This document shows positions 1 through 10,310 of a stretch of DNA of 64,000 nucleotides, in pieces. Origin of the DNA: Lamellibrachia satsuma (Eukaryota; Annelida; Polychaeta; Sabellida; Siboglinidae); contig BSQZ01000036.1 in NCBI GenBank assembly GCA_033239005.1, positions 2,401,001-2,465,000 of the forward strand, read 5' to 3'. The position numbers were made by a program, and so were the translations under genes. How positions within the stretch are numbered: position 1 is the stretch's first letter; each line of letters starts with the position of its first letter. Under the pieces are notes generated by a model. It worked only from the letters and a program-made list of their open reading frames with translations. It was not told where the DNA came from and searched no databases.

Positions 1-810
1 TTTGTGACAGACATTATTTGACAAGGACTGTCATTTCACAAATATTGTTGCATAAAACTCCATCCTCAACTGATTTAGCTGATCGCAAATCCTGTTCGTT
101 GATGTCGAAATATGTAGTGTGTGAATAGTTTAAGTAGTATCTGCAGTCGATTTAATAAAAAAATGCCTATTTTTGTTAAAATCATCAAAATAATTCACTT
201 TAGTCATTAGCTTTGGTAAGGTTTAAAATAGCAGGTATCCAAAATGGTAAATACTGTGTGGGTTAATGACGATCATGGACGTGAATTCCATTCTCTCGCC
301 GATAACATAACAAAGTGACACAATTTCACCAAGGGTGAAATTTTTTAGTTTTCAGTGTTTCCATTATCAGTTCACTTAATCTTTGACCAAACATTAAGTA
401 ATTTAATAGTTTGTCTGATGATTTAAAAAAAAAATACATACAAAAGTTGTACAAATGAGCTACCATGTGGCAGTGGTTACTAGTTAGGTTTGATCTTTGC
501 ATAATAAATTTGCAATGAGAATATTGAAAAAATCAAATTGAGAAGGGACCATCACTGAATAAAGACCATTACTTTTTAAAGACAGTTGCTTAACAACTGA
601 CCATCATTTAACAGATGTTAAGACTTAACAAGGACCGTCACTGAATAAGGACAATTTGAAAAGGTTAAGAGATAAAATATCAAGGCAGTTACACGTTTTG
701 CATGAATATTATTTCTTACCAATAGAGATGTTACAAATACAAATAAATTCAGTGGTGCAATGCTCTGTAAAACAGTAGTTTAGTTAGCCAATAAAAACCG
801 GTGCACAGCC
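1..810. other. AT-rich noncoding stretch
   Basis: I see no gene here. There are scattered short echoes of the phrase found in the minisatellite to the right, such as 'accatcactgaataaagacc' near 548 and 631, which suggests a decayed left extension of that repeat. Confidence 0.5.
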
Positions 811-814
811 TGTT

Positions 815-1340
815 TGACACAGACCACCACTTAACATGGGCGGTGACATAAGATAGGCCATTACTTAACATGGGTGGTAACATAAGATAGACCATCACTT
901 AGCATGAGCAGTAACATAAGATAGACCATCGCTTAACATGGGTGGCAACATAAGATGGACCATCACTTAACATGTGCTGCAATATAAAATAGACCATTAC
1001 TTAACATGAGCGGTAACATAAGATAGAACATCACTTAACATGAGCGGTAACATAAGATAGACCATTACTTAACATGAGCGGTAACATAAGATAGACCATT
1101 ACATAACAAGTGTAGCCATTTTGTACTATCATCTGCAGTGCCCCCAAACATTTCCAGGGAAAAACGTTGAAACCAGAACACAGAAGGAGGATGGTGAAAT
1201 TGCAAAAAAAGATTGAAATGAAGAAACACCTTTACTTAACATGGGCGGTAACATAAGATTGAATATTACTTTACATGGGCCGTAACATAAGATAGACCAT
1301 TACTTAACATGGACAGTAACATAAGATAGACCCAGGGAAA
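815..1340. repeat. Minisatellite, about 36-bp unit
   Basis: Imperfect tandem copies of a unit built on 'cttaacatgagcggtaac' followed by 'ataagatagaccatta'. About ten copies lie at 815-1110. A second block follows at 1230-1335 after a purine-rich spacer, and 'cagggaaacgttga' type sequence occurs twice next to the blocks (near 1155 and 1333). This suggests the array and its spacer were duplicated together. No coding potential. Confidence 0.8.
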
Positions 1341-2830
1341 CGTTGAGAGAAACCAGAAGACAGAAAGAGGACGGTGAAATTACATAAAAAGATTGGAATA
1401 AAGAAACATCTGAGGATGAAGGTAGCGGGAAACAGACTGCGAGGAGCAGGGCACATTCAGAGACTGAGTGAGGAGAGATTGACAAAGAGAGCAGGGAAAC
1501 CAAAGTTGGTGGTAGAAGAGGAAGACCAAAGTTAAGGTGGAGAGGGAGAGGGAGAGGGTGAAGAGTCAAGAACAAGGCAGGTGTGAACAGCAAATAATGA
1601 CAGAAGATCGAGATATAAAGACAAGTAGTTGTGAGGAAAACAATTTGCGATGTGGCACCGAGAATAAGACAACATGTCCAAGACAAGAGTTTGTAACGAG
1701 AGACTTATGTGGTACGCAGCTTCCAATGTTAATGGTATTTTTGGTAGCAAGGTTGGCAAAATAAACATACCGAAATATTAATGTTAAAAATATGTAATCA
1801 AGTCTCAAAATTTTTTTATTTAACCAAAACATTTGACTTAAATTTGTTCGGACTTTTTTGACAGATAAACAGATAACGGTAAACCTATATTAACAAATAC
1901 CGTGGTTCTGTAAAACACCTGTGACGTCAGAATAGACATACCGTATTTGACCTAATAAGCGGACAGTATGCTTGAAAAAAATTGGGCTATGTAAAAATGT
2001 CAAGGAATCTGTTCTTATAAGCATACACAAACATGTTTTCTCTAGACAATAAGATGACTGTTTAGCACTATTAGTATCATTAAATTTTGGTGTCTAGTGT
2101 AGAACAACTGAAAAGTGGTGCCAACTGTTTAACACCAGATGGCGACACTTGTTCCACACTAGTCACATTACAATAATTATGGATCCTGCAGATTAAAAAG
2201 AGGGTGTATGCTAATGCACCACTAATTAAAATGGAAACAAGAAGTCGGTTACGTTACTTAGTCCTGTTGTACGACCGCCTCGTAAGACAACACAGTCTCC
2301 TCTCCCGCTGAAACAACGGTCACCTCACATCACAATTACATTAAAACTACAGTACTTTGTCTTCTTACATGACGTCATTTTTCATGACATTCGATTGCTA
2401 AGAATATTACAATAAGCCCAAACATTTATGATACAGTGGACTCTCAGTATATGGAATAAGGGATTGGCCCAAACGGTTCCATGTATAATAATGATAACAT
2501 TAAAAAAAAAACCAGAATCATTAAGCATGATATCATGAACAGAGATGATCTTGCTATGTAGAATATGTTGATATTTGGCCAAACTGTTCCATGTATAACA
2601 ATGACAATAATAAAACTTCAATAACACCTCAATCCCCATAACCTGAGCTCAGAAACACAACAAACCAGAAACGTTAAACATAATATCATGAACAGGGATG
2701 AGCAGAAGTCATCACCAGACTCTGATCAGAGCAAGAGACCGCCGAGGATTTAGGCTGGAAATGCAGTTGTTAAAAAATACACTACAAGATACATAAAACT
2801 GTGCAGTTACATAAATAAGACAACCCAGTA
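1341..2830. other. Noncoding with a purine-rich tract and a local duplication
   Basis: 1400-1620 is strongly purine-rich on the + strand (GGAGAGGGAGAGGG type), so the open frames there are low-complexity. At 2463-2530 and 2576-2705 the phrases 'ttccatgtataa' and 'atatcatgaacag' recur in the same order, a degenerate local direct duplication. No gene is supported. Confidence 0.45.
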
Positions 2831-2835
2831 TAAGG

Positions 2836-3000
2836 ACATCAGGCTCTTGAGGACATCAGGCTCTTGAGGACATCAGGCTCGTGAGGACATCAGGCATGCG
2901 AGGATGTCGGGCTCGTGAGGATGTTGGGCTTGTGAGGACATCAGGCTCATAAGGATATCGTGTTCGTAAGGACAACGGGCTCATAAGGATATCGGGTTTG
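2836..3000. repeat. 18-bp minisatellite
   Basis: About nine imperfect copies of a unit resembling 'gaggacatcaggctcgt'. The unit length is a multiple of three, so the minus frame stays open and gives an artefactual repeat ORF. Confidence 0.8.
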
Positions 3001-3269
3001 TGTCCCAGCTTTGCCCCATTCGGGTCATTCCCAACTAAATAAATATACCTTTTATGTTGGTGGATTTGGAAGTAATGAAAATGACAATATCCAAATGAAC
3101 TACACTTCGTTTTCACAACTAGTATATCAATTGTGTGTAAAGTGTGAAAGAAACTGTCGACACAGGACAGTCTTAATGAAGTGTACAAAATATGAACTGT
3201 CTACAAACTAGTCATTTAATGTTTTTATTAAAGCTTTAATACTGGTTTACGGGTGCACTATCACAAGTA

Positions 3270-3525
3270 ATGTGGTGTATGAGTGCAATGTGGTGTATGA
3301 GTGCATTGTGTGGTGCATGAGTGCACTGTGTGTTGCATGAGGGTACTGTGTGGTGCATGAGTGCAGTGTGTGGTGCATGAGTGCACTGTGTGGTGCATGA
3401 GTGCACTGTGTGTTGCATGAGTGCACTGTGTGGTGCATGAGTGCACTGTGTGATGCATGAGTGAACTGTGTGGTGCATGAGTGCACTGTGTGGTGCATAA
3501 GTGCACTGTATGGTGTACGAGTGCA
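3270..3525. repeat. 20-bp minisatellite beside a DLG exon
   Basis: About twelve copies of 'gtgcactgtgtggtgcatga' with point variants. The array ends about 10 bp from the donor of the DLG hook exon at 3535. The long minus-strand His/Thr/Cys-rich open frames here are produced by the repeat and are not proteins. Confidence 0.85.
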
Positions 3526-3534
3526 TCGCCCTAC

Positions 3535-3601
3535 CTTTGGGTCTGATCCTTTGCCAGAAAACTTGACATTTATTAGTCTCGCCCTCTCCTTCCTCTCCAC
3601 C
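3535..3601 (-). pseudogene. dlg: DLG-type MAGUK exon: start of the hook region
   Basis: This 67-nt exon on the minus strand encodes V-E-R-K-E-R-A-R-L-I-N-V-K-F-S-G-K-G, the basic hook that follows SH3 in discs-large proteins and links it to the guanylate-kinase domain. The acceptor is ttgacag and the donor is gtaggg. It joins the SH3 exon in phase: AG from that exon plus G here gives the Arg before VERK. It sits between two minisatellites, at 3270-3525 and 3615-3935. The rest of the hook and the guanylate-kinase domain are not in the window. The exon itself is undamaged; it is typed as pseudogene because of lesions in the exons before it in the transcript (higher coordinates). Confidence 0.85.
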
Positions 3602-3614
3602 CTGTCAACACAGA

Positions 3615-3935
3615 CATGTTGACATGGCACTACTGATATCCAACACAAGACATGATGACATGGCACTATTGACATCCAACACAAGACGTGATGACATGGC
3701 ACTATGGACATCTGACACATGACATGGCACTATGGACATATTACACAATACATAATGACGTGGCACCATGGACATCTGACACAATACATCATGACATGGC
3801 ACTACTGACATCTGACACAAGACATGATGACATGTCACTACGGACATCCGACACAAGACATGGCACTATGGACATTTCACACAAGATATGAATGGCCACT
3901 ATGGAAATAAAACATGATGACATGACACAACTTCT
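3615..3935. repeat. Minisatellite, roughly 35-bp unit
   Basis: Imperfect copies of 'acatgatgacatggcactat' followed by 'ggacatctgacacaa', about nine units with indels. All frames encode repetitive peptides, none gene-like. Confidence 0.8.
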
Positions 3936-4219
3936 GACACTGACACTGCAGCATGTCAAAGTTAATATTCTGACTGCTGACACAGCCAATACGCCACCAA
4001 CATAATAAAGGTAACCTTGTTGCATTAGTCTACAGTTCATTCAATATGCTTTAAAGAAATTGTGTTAGAAGGCACAATACAATAAAAGTTAGCATAACAC
4101 TAGAATGGATACAAAATTGAATCTGAATGTTATTTTTAAAATTAGTTATTTTAAAAGATATCATGTTGGTACTATATTTAGAAGTGAAAAGTCAGTTTGA
4201 GTGTTTTCATAAATTGTGT

Positions 4220-4345
4220 CATGGATGACAATGACTGAAATAAGGCACACGTTGGTGACAGTGACTGATGGCTGAAACAAGGCACACGTTGGTGACAGTA
4301 ACTGATGGCTGAAACAAGGCACACGTTGGTGACAGTGACTGATGG
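4220..4345. repeat. 44-bp direct repeat, three copies
   Basis: The phrase 'aaggcacacgttggtgacag' followed by 'tgactgatggctgaaac' occurs three times with single-base differences, directly before the SINE at 4370. Confidence 0.85.
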
Positions 4346-4367
4346 CTCAAGTCTCAAGTAGTTATAC

Positions 4368-4552
4368 TCCAAACAGCCCAATCTTGAGCTAACGCAGGAG
4401 TTTGGACCAACGGCTTTTAGTGTCTCTTCCGAAAGACACGGGCAAAGTGGGGTGAACGAAATTGCCCAAGCTTCGAAACGGCGGAGGTGGAATCGAACCA
4501 CCGTCCTCTCAATCGACAGGCGGGTGTTCTAACCATTAGACCACCGCTCCCC
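4368..4552 (-). mobile_element. tRNA-derived SINE
   Basis: Read on the minus strand the element begins GGGGAGCGGTGGTCTAATGG and continues with a tRNA-like head. The pol III A box (TGGTCTAATGGTTAGAA) and B box (GGTTCGATTCC) are both recognisable. The acceptor-stem halves do not pair well, so this is a SINE head and not a tRNA gene. The body reads on through TTTCGAAGCTTGGGCAATTT, a segment also present in the SINE copies inside the tandem array. Confidence 0.8.
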
Positions 4553-4667
4553 ACTGAAACAATGTTGGATTACAACATTCATGTTTGTTAAACAAATTAC
4601 GAATACTGTCATAGAGTCATCTATGTCAGAGACACTGACATCGACACCGACATTGACACTGACTTAC

Positions 4668-4844
4668 CTCCTCTTGCTGTGGATAATACCAAGGCCGTCA
4701 TCGTCGTCAGGTGGCACTAGTTTGCGTGCCTGCCACCACTCATCATCACTGGCATTGGTGACATGGAGAATGTCACCATACTTAAATGCCAGGCAGTGAC
4801 TGGACAGACCAGTGTCTTTACTCGGGTCGTAGTCAAACAACGCC
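4668..4844 (-). pseudogene. dlg: DLG-type MAGUK exon: SH3 domain
   Basis: The exon encodes [13 protein letters not shown], then [20 protein letters not shown] and GIIHSKRR: the SH3 core of discs-large proteins, with the ALFDYD strand and the DDEWWQAR motif intact. The acceptor is ttgttcag and the donor gtaagt. Splice phases match both neighbouring exons. The usual Pro in the final G-I-I/V-P-S-K-R-R motif is His here, a change in a normally invariant position. SH3 and guanylate kinase in this family pack together as one unit that scaffolds synaptic and junctional proteins at the membrane. The exon is open; it is typed as pseudogene only because of the lesions in PDZ2 and PDZ3. Confidence 0.9.
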
Positions 4845-5029
4845 CTGAACAACAGTAGTAATGTGTGAGGAATGTAGATCTATTTCAACAACACAGTTAC
4901 AATTACATTCAGTATGCTATATCTAATACATGGGTGCAATACTGATTATCATATTGTGTCCCATACAGATGGAACTGGTTATTTATGTCATGACGAGTTT
5001 ATCGCATGTGAAATGAGTTTTTAGTATAC

Positions 5030-5640
5030 AGCGAAATGTTTCGAAATATTTCCAACAGACTTAACACTAACAGGGAGTGAGTTCCACAGAGTCGGTGCAG
5101 CAACTGAAAAAGCACTAATCCCAACATTTGTCTTAACACTGGGAACAAAAAGTAGATTAGCATGAGATGATCGAAGCTGTCTGAGCTGTCTTGCAGGAGT
5201 GAGCAGTGAATGTAAATATGCTTGTTGCTTGAATCATAGTGCTCGATACGTAATCATACAGATCTTAAAAATGATGCGACATCAGACAGGAAGCCAATGC
5301 AATGTTTTAAGAAGTGGTAATGAGTGAGAGAAAGAAGGCGACCAGTGAAACTAGTGCCAAACAACTTTGCACACACTGAAGTTTTAAGATGTCCTTGAGA
5401 GCAATATTATGATAAAGGGAATTGCAATAGTCTATTCTACTGCTAATAATAGTAGTTGCAATAGTTTTGGTGATATCAAATGACATATATCGTCAAATAC
5501 AATGAAGGTCACGAATGTGATAAAAGCAGCAACAACAAGTTTGTGAAATATGCTGTCTAAAATCTGAATTACTATCAAAGTTGACTCCTAAATTCCGTGC
5601 TGAAGATGGCCAGTGTAAAATTTTGGCTCAACATAGATGT
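5030..5640. repeat. Interspersed repeat, class unknown
   Basis: The segment starting near 5068 ('gggagtgagttccacagagt') recurs in diverged form near 7150 ('atggagtgaattccaaagag' followed by ttggcatggcaac). On the + strand it reads through a broken conceptual peptide (SEFHRVGAATEKAL...DDRSCLSCLAG) with several stops, so it is probably an old mobile-element fragment. I cannot assign the family. Confidence 0.4.
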
Positions 5641-6800
5641 AGTGAAAAAAGTTTACCATGCTGCTTGTGTGAATAATAAGAAACTGTTTTTTATGCAAAA
5701 TAACAACACAAGTCCAGCGTAGATTGAAATAGGCCAAAGAATGACATTTAGATTTATTAATTAAGGAGCATGAAATTAGGCAAGCATACACCATCAAAAT
5801 AAGATACATCCAATAATCTCAGCAAGCATGCCGGCCCCAAAAAGGTGTTTACACAAAATTAGTAAATCATGCCCACTACCAGTACTATCTGTACCACTAC
5901 TGACTTATATACAATTCACATGGTATCGGTGGGGGTCACTCCGCCGTGAATTAACCATACATATATATGTACAAACAGAGAGGCTGGGGTACTCGATCCC
6001 CCAGCCAAACATGGTAAATGAAAAAAGTGGGCTAACCACCCAACATTCTTGAACAATTCATAATGAACATTATGGAAACACAACACCCAATTAGTCACTA
6101 GACATTAGTCAACCAATAACTACTAACCCATCAGACCGAGAGGTAGGGCCAAACAGCCACACAAATGTACTCGTAAAAGTACCCGCACTAAAAACCCTGC
6201 GTACACTACTGAAAACTTAGTGGAGGGAAAAGCGTTAATGCAGAACCTCGTGTACCAAACTATAACAGGGAAAAGCGTCAAAAAATTCAAAAACTTTGTG
6301 AACTACCTCTCTGTCTTCAGTGTTCCAGTGTATCCCTACATAATGCACCACTTGATTTATTAGAGAACACATGGTAACAACTGTTAACACAATATTAGGG
6401 AGGGAGGGTGGGATTTTTCAAACGGATCGGAATAAACCGAACAACAAAACTGATCTTGCAATAAAATCAACAAATTCAGCGATAACGAATAATCAGTAAC
6501 AATAGAAATTCGGAAATATTTGCAGTGCAAAGGTCTCACAACGACACAAGCTAACTTGGAAATCGAGAGAGGCTGGCTCTAGGTCATGTGGTTGGTGTAT
6601 CCATACGCGTGAGCGAGTAATTAGGCCAATACTCTCTCTACCACAAAAGGTCTAACCTCAAATCGCCTTCATTGCCCTGTCATCTCGCATAAAATCCTTT
6701 ATGCGCCGCTGTCACATAAATTCATATTTGCATTCAGTAATTGTGCAAATCTTAAAATTACAGACAGATGTGGTGTAGCACAAACATGACACCTGTGACA
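5641..6800. other. Intron-like noncoding DNA of the DLG locus
   Basis: This lies between the SH3 exon and the preceding exon. The short open frames are all below 75 codons and lack any recognisable motif. I see no RNA gene or further exon. Confidence 0.5.
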
Positions 6801-6818
6801 GGTGTCATGACAGTGTAC

Positions 6819-6918
6819 CTGACATAGAGTGTCCTCTTCTGTGTCATCTTCAGGCTCCTGGTACTTGTGTTCATCATTTGTTCCCGCAGGTCCTGAATCT
6901 TTGACTCAAGCTGTTGTA
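6819..6918 (-). pseudogene. dlg: DLG-type MAGUK exon: PDZ3-SH3 linker and first SH3 strand
   Basis: Encodes QQLESKIQDLREQMMN, then a short linker and MTQKRTLYV, matching the conserved KIHDLREQMM...QKRSLYVR stretch between PDZ3 and SH3 of discs-large proteins. The donor is gtacac after TATGTCAG, and the phase fits the SH3 exon exactly (AG plus G gives Arg before ALFDYD). The acceptor is less certain: gagctcagag is preferred because it is in phase with the PDZ3 exon, but an upstream ctgag or ctcag is possible. Confidence 0.82.
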
Positions 6919-7540
6919 CTCTGAGCTCAGATGCATATCAAAATGGAAAGGTTAGGCAATCTCAAAAACGGAAGACAAATGGTTACAGTTGTCAATGCTG
7001 GGGAGTTATGGAGGGAAAGGGCAGTTGTAAAGCCAAGTTGTCTACAGGTGGAGGAATATGCTAGGGAGCTACGGAAGGAAAGGGCAGTTGTAATGTCTCA
7101 AGTCTTCAGATGACACTGACATTGTATCCTGTTTCCTGCTGACCCAACACTAAGATGGAGTGAATTCCAAAGAGTTGGCATGGCAACCGAGAAATCCCAG
7201 TTTCTATGTTTATTTCATCTGGGATATTACCGGTAAATCAGAACCTCCACAATACAACTGAAGAACTCCATCCTCGATGGCAAGGGGTGGTAGTATTACT
7301 GGACTACCCCCGGGAGATCAAAACGTGGATTTGTCAGTTTATCCCACTCTAAGTGTGGATGTGTGGCTGAATCATTTGAACTTCGTTCCACTTCCTGTCT
7401 TGGTCAACGTGTTTCAGATGTGTCCGTGCCCAAAACTCCAAAGAGCATTTCCAGGAAATGCCTATTATTACCCACCTGACCAGGAACGATGAGTCCACTA
7501 CCAATTAAAGTTAAGTTCCTGAATGCGAGCCAAGTAAATA

Positions 7541-7581
7541 TAAGTTGATCTGCCAGGGGTACTGATGTAGTTAGAAGCCCC
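7541..7581. repeat. Left arm of an inverted repeat
   Basis: Pairs with the arm at 8516-8557: 'taagttgatctgcc' on this side faces the complement of 'gggcagatcaactta', and the match runs for about 41 bases with three substitutions and one indel. The two arms enclose the PDZ3 exon and the proline/glutamine linker exon. Confidence 0.75.
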
Positions 7582-7626
7582 TGGTGGTGGGGATGAAGAA
7601 CTCTGGTATGACAGTAGCGTACATAC

Positions 7627-7729
7627 GATCTGGCTGGTACTGGGCGACAATGTCCACAGCATCCCCCGCTCCCTTCACGGTGGCCGCAGCCTACTCATGG
7701 GTTGCATTCTGTAAGTCTATGTCATTTAC
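7627..7729 (-). pseudogene. dlg: DLG-type MAGUK exon: second half of PDZ3, with nonsense codon
   Basis: The reading frame is VNDIDLQNATHE-stop-AAATVKGAG, then DAVDIVAQYQPD, collinear with the PDZ3 alpha-B helix and last strand of discs-large (VN.VDL..A.HEQAA.A.K...VTI.AQY.P). The codon expected to be Gln (CAG) in H-E-Q-A-A is TAG at 7691-7693. The acceptor tttgttttcag and the in-phase donor gtatgt are intact. The matching first half of PDZ3 (carboxylate-binding GLGF loop) was not found between this exon and the linker exon. The phases of those two exons do not fit each other (2 then 0), which independently indicates a missing exon. Confidence 0.88.
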
Positions 7730-8174
7730 CTGAAAACAAACAACAATCGAATTAATCATGCTCGCTAAAGTAAAAGCTGGCAACAAGTTATAATTAAGAC
7801 AGATTAGCTAACTGGGTCCAGCGTACAAACACCAAAAACTAAATATAAACTCAAAGCAGACTAATTGAAACCAACAAATAACACAAGGTAGTGGGTGAAA
7901 GGAGATCGTCATGTATTTTTATTATGTGATATCAATTAACATACATAGTATATGTATAAAACCACACATAAAAGTACTCCATAATACTATATTAAGTCAA
8001 CAAAATAAAAAAGTACAATTTCTGCACTTACATACATTGACGTCCTGACATGTGACGCAGGTTTGAAAAGAAGAAATAAAGACTACAAGATCATCAAAAC
8101 CATGATTACTGTCACAAAAACTGATTGCCCATGATCACACGGTTACATAACACCAGCAGTCAAACATTACATAC

Positions 8175-8388
8175 AAGGACACAAACTGTGGAATTGTGTC
8201 TTCCTTTGGAGATCCTGCAACGGCCGGGTTACTTGGGCTGTGGCTGACAGTGGAGGTTCTCTGCTGCTGCTGGTGTGGCTGCTGCTGTAGCTGTGGCATC
8301 TGGTGTGGTAGGTGCAGCTGTGGTGGTGTTGACTGTTGCTGCGGTAGTAGCTGTGGTTGTGGCGGTGGCTGAATGTAGTCTGTCTGGT
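8175..8388 (-). pseudogene. dlg: DLG-type MAGUK exon: PDZ2-PDZ3 linker, Pro/Gln/His-rich
   Basis: The acceptor ccctgtccacag opens an exon reading DQTDYIQPPPQPQLLPQQQ, continuing through a Gln/Pro/His-rich tract to SHSPSNPAVAGSPKEDTIPQ and donor gtatgt. Linkers of this kind, with an SHSP..SP.. stretch, separate PDZ2 and PDZ3 in discs-large proteins. The start phase fits the PDZ2 exon at 9236 in its downstream frame. The CAG/CAA-rich DNA gives open frames on all strands that are not separate genes. Confidence 0.75.
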
Positions 8389-8515
8389 CTGTGGACAGGG
8401 AAGCAAGTGTCACATGAAGTGGCACAGACCTGCAGGGGTGCCAAGTATGTTGCACATAATGCAGTAGATCTACCACTTTTTGAGATGTGAAGACAGTAGT
8501 CATCCTTGCCACTAG

Positions 8516-8557
8516 GGGGTTCTGACTACATCAATACCCCGGGCAGATCAACTTATT
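8516..8557. repeat. Right arm of an inverted repeat
   Basis: Complement of the arm at 7541-7581. A shorter similar phrase ('ccccgggagatcaaaacg') lies near 7308 in the same orientation as this arm, so the arms are probably remnants of a dispersed family that inserted in opposite orientations. Confidence 0.75.
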
Positions 8558-8643
8558 AAATCACTGATTTTTCAGTTGCTGTGTTAAGCAATAATACTGC
8601 TCACTCAGACTGATGGAAGTCATGGTTTTCGTTTTATGCACCT

Positions 8644-8872
8644 GTGAGTTACTAAAAAAACCCATTTGTAACTACAATTAAGAATATCATGCCAGTGGTT
8701 TACTAGGATAACCTAGTTCAATACACATCTTAATTTTCATTGGCCACGTCATACTGTTACATAACCCTGTCACAAGGACCATAGTCTGGCAATATTTGCT
8801 TCCCAAATGAAAATATATTCATATACATCTATTCATATACCTGCCAATAGGATATGGCCAAGCAATTTGGAT
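8644..8872. repeat. Dispersed repeat, copy 1
   Basis: From 'gagttactaaa' through 'cctgccaataggat' this segment aligns collinearly with 10,055-10,272. Shared blocks include 'aactacaattaagaa', 'tggtttactag', 'ccaaatgaaaatatat' and 'gccaataggat'. Probably a short nonautonomous element; no terminal repeats were identified. Confidence 0.75.
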
Positions 8873-9235
8873 CCAAACTCAACTTATGTAACATATTTTA
8901 TCCTTTGGTAACATGCTTGTTTGAGACTTTGCTTTGGTTCTGTGTATGTTGGCCTCTGTTAATACATCACTTGTAGTCTAGGTTACCCCGATTTCAGAGA
9001 ACTACACTTACCAGTTGCACTGGTTAATATGTCGTTTGGAGAAATGACTGGAATCTCCCACCTTTAGAGCACATTTTGAGTAAGCCGCTGGCATGATATT
9101 CCTAATTTTAGTTGCACGTGATTAGATTTATTACCTATTGTACTGTCTTTTGTAGGAACTACAAATAAAGTACTTTACCTAGCAAGCACTGTATGACTGA
9201 AGGGACTAACATTCAATGATTCTGTGGCCACCTAC

Positions 9236-9364
9236 CAAGAGGCAGTGTATGACTTGTTGGGCTTGTGTTAAACGGCTTGGCCACTGTCAATACAACCCTC
9301 TCCAGTGTGGCCTTCAGACATTCCACGGCTTCTTTGTCACATTTGACAAGTTGATTCCGTTTAC
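9236..9364 (-). pseudogene. dlg: DLG-type MAGUK exon: second half of PDZ2, frameshifted
   Basis: After acceptor tatatttcag the exon reads VNGINLSNVT in phase with the previous exon. The homologous continuation KEAVECLKATLERVVLTVAKP is in a different frame. It corresponds to the PDZ2 stretch VN...L..VTH.EAV..LK.T...V.L.VAKP. The two frames meet around 9334-9338, where the His codon and one further base are missing relative to the family (a net change of one base modulo three). Total length (129 nt) and the phase of the next exon give the same conclusion. The donor gtaggt is intact. Confidence 0.85.
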
Positions 9365-9852
9365 CTGAAATATAACAAAAAGTTATCAGGGTAACACAGT
9401 CATCAACACTAACACATCCCAATGTTTCACCTTTGAAAAAAAACAGTGACAAATTTAACGCCTGGACATAACAAACTAGTCTTGAAATTTGTAGTTTTGT
9501 TTTACCTGTCTGGTGGCGCTACCAACCCATTTTGTCAATATGCTAGGCAACATGCTGTTTTTTGTTCATTTTACAAACAGTGAATAAAACAGTTACAATT
9601 GTTTCTCCAAAGAAGCATAAAATAACAATTCAGCTCCATCATGTTTAAAGGTAAAAAGTCTCATTGTTTTTATAGCAAAATCATATTACAAACTAAATCT
9701 ATCCTAACCTCTTAAAACACTTAAAAATCAAAGCACTTATGGATAAGAACCCTTAAAAACACCTTAGAAATGAATAGCTCATATTATGACATGCACAATG
9801 AACATTAGCGAAACACTGACAGATGGTGACACAATACGACACAGTAACTCAC

Positions 9853-9989
9853 AGCCAGCAATCTGTCTCTGGCAGCGAGGCGTCCATCCTGCTCTGCAGT
9901 GCACCTCTCAATGATCTTCATCACAAAGATGCCGTTGTCTCCAGGAATGTGTTGGTTGCCAATGCCCCCAGCGATGCTGAACCCAAGAC
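9853..9989 (-). pseudogene. dlg: DLG-type MAGUK exon: first half of PDZ2
   Basis: The acceptor gtgtgctgcag is followed by [20 protein letters not shown], then [18 protein letters not shown] and RDRLLA with donor gtgagt. The GLGF carboxylate-binding loop and the GNQHIPGDN signature identify PDZ2 of the discs-large/PSD-95 group, which binds C-terminal S/T-X-V tails of channels and receptors. The usual E-G-G-A-A is E-R-C-T-A here, which hints at relaxed constraint. No PDZ1 or L27 exon was found at higher coordinates, where the tandem array begins about 320 bp away. Confidence 0.9.
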
Positions 9990-10054
9990 CTGCAGCACAC
10001 AACTCACTCATTTAAAGGGAAACCAAAGTCATCGTTTTGGGCACACCCACCTAT

Positions 10055-10272
10055 AAGAGTTACTAATACATAACCATTGGCAACTATAATTAAGAACATC
10101 ATGGGTGGTTTACTAGGGAAACCTTGCTGAACACACAGTATATTATTTTCATGGGCCGCCGCGCCATGCTGTTAGATAAAACCTATATCATGGGTGTCAT
10201 AGTCTGACAACATTCACTCGCCAAATGAAAATATATTTGTATACACCTATTCCTATACTTGCCAATAGGATC
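10055..10272. repeat. Dispersed repeat, copy 2
   Basis: Second copy of the repeat at 8644-8872. It ends about 40 bp before the left edge of the tandem array. Confidence 0.75.
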
Positions 10273-10310
10273 AAATATATTGGACTTTACCCCGATTTTA
10301 TAGAACTGCA

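Noticed and set aside
3236..3720. Long His/Thr/Cys-rich minus-strand ORFs
   Set aside because: They are translations of a 20-bp minisatellite in all three frames; only the 67-nt DLG exon inside the longest one is supported by homology and splice sites.
4480..4552. A tRNA gene on the minus strand
   Set aside because: A and B boxes are present, but the acceptor stem does not pair and a SINE body follows directly.
8275..8490. + strand Ala/Val-rich ORF of 71 codons
   Set aside because: Antisense shadow of the CAG/CAA-rich DLG linker exon.
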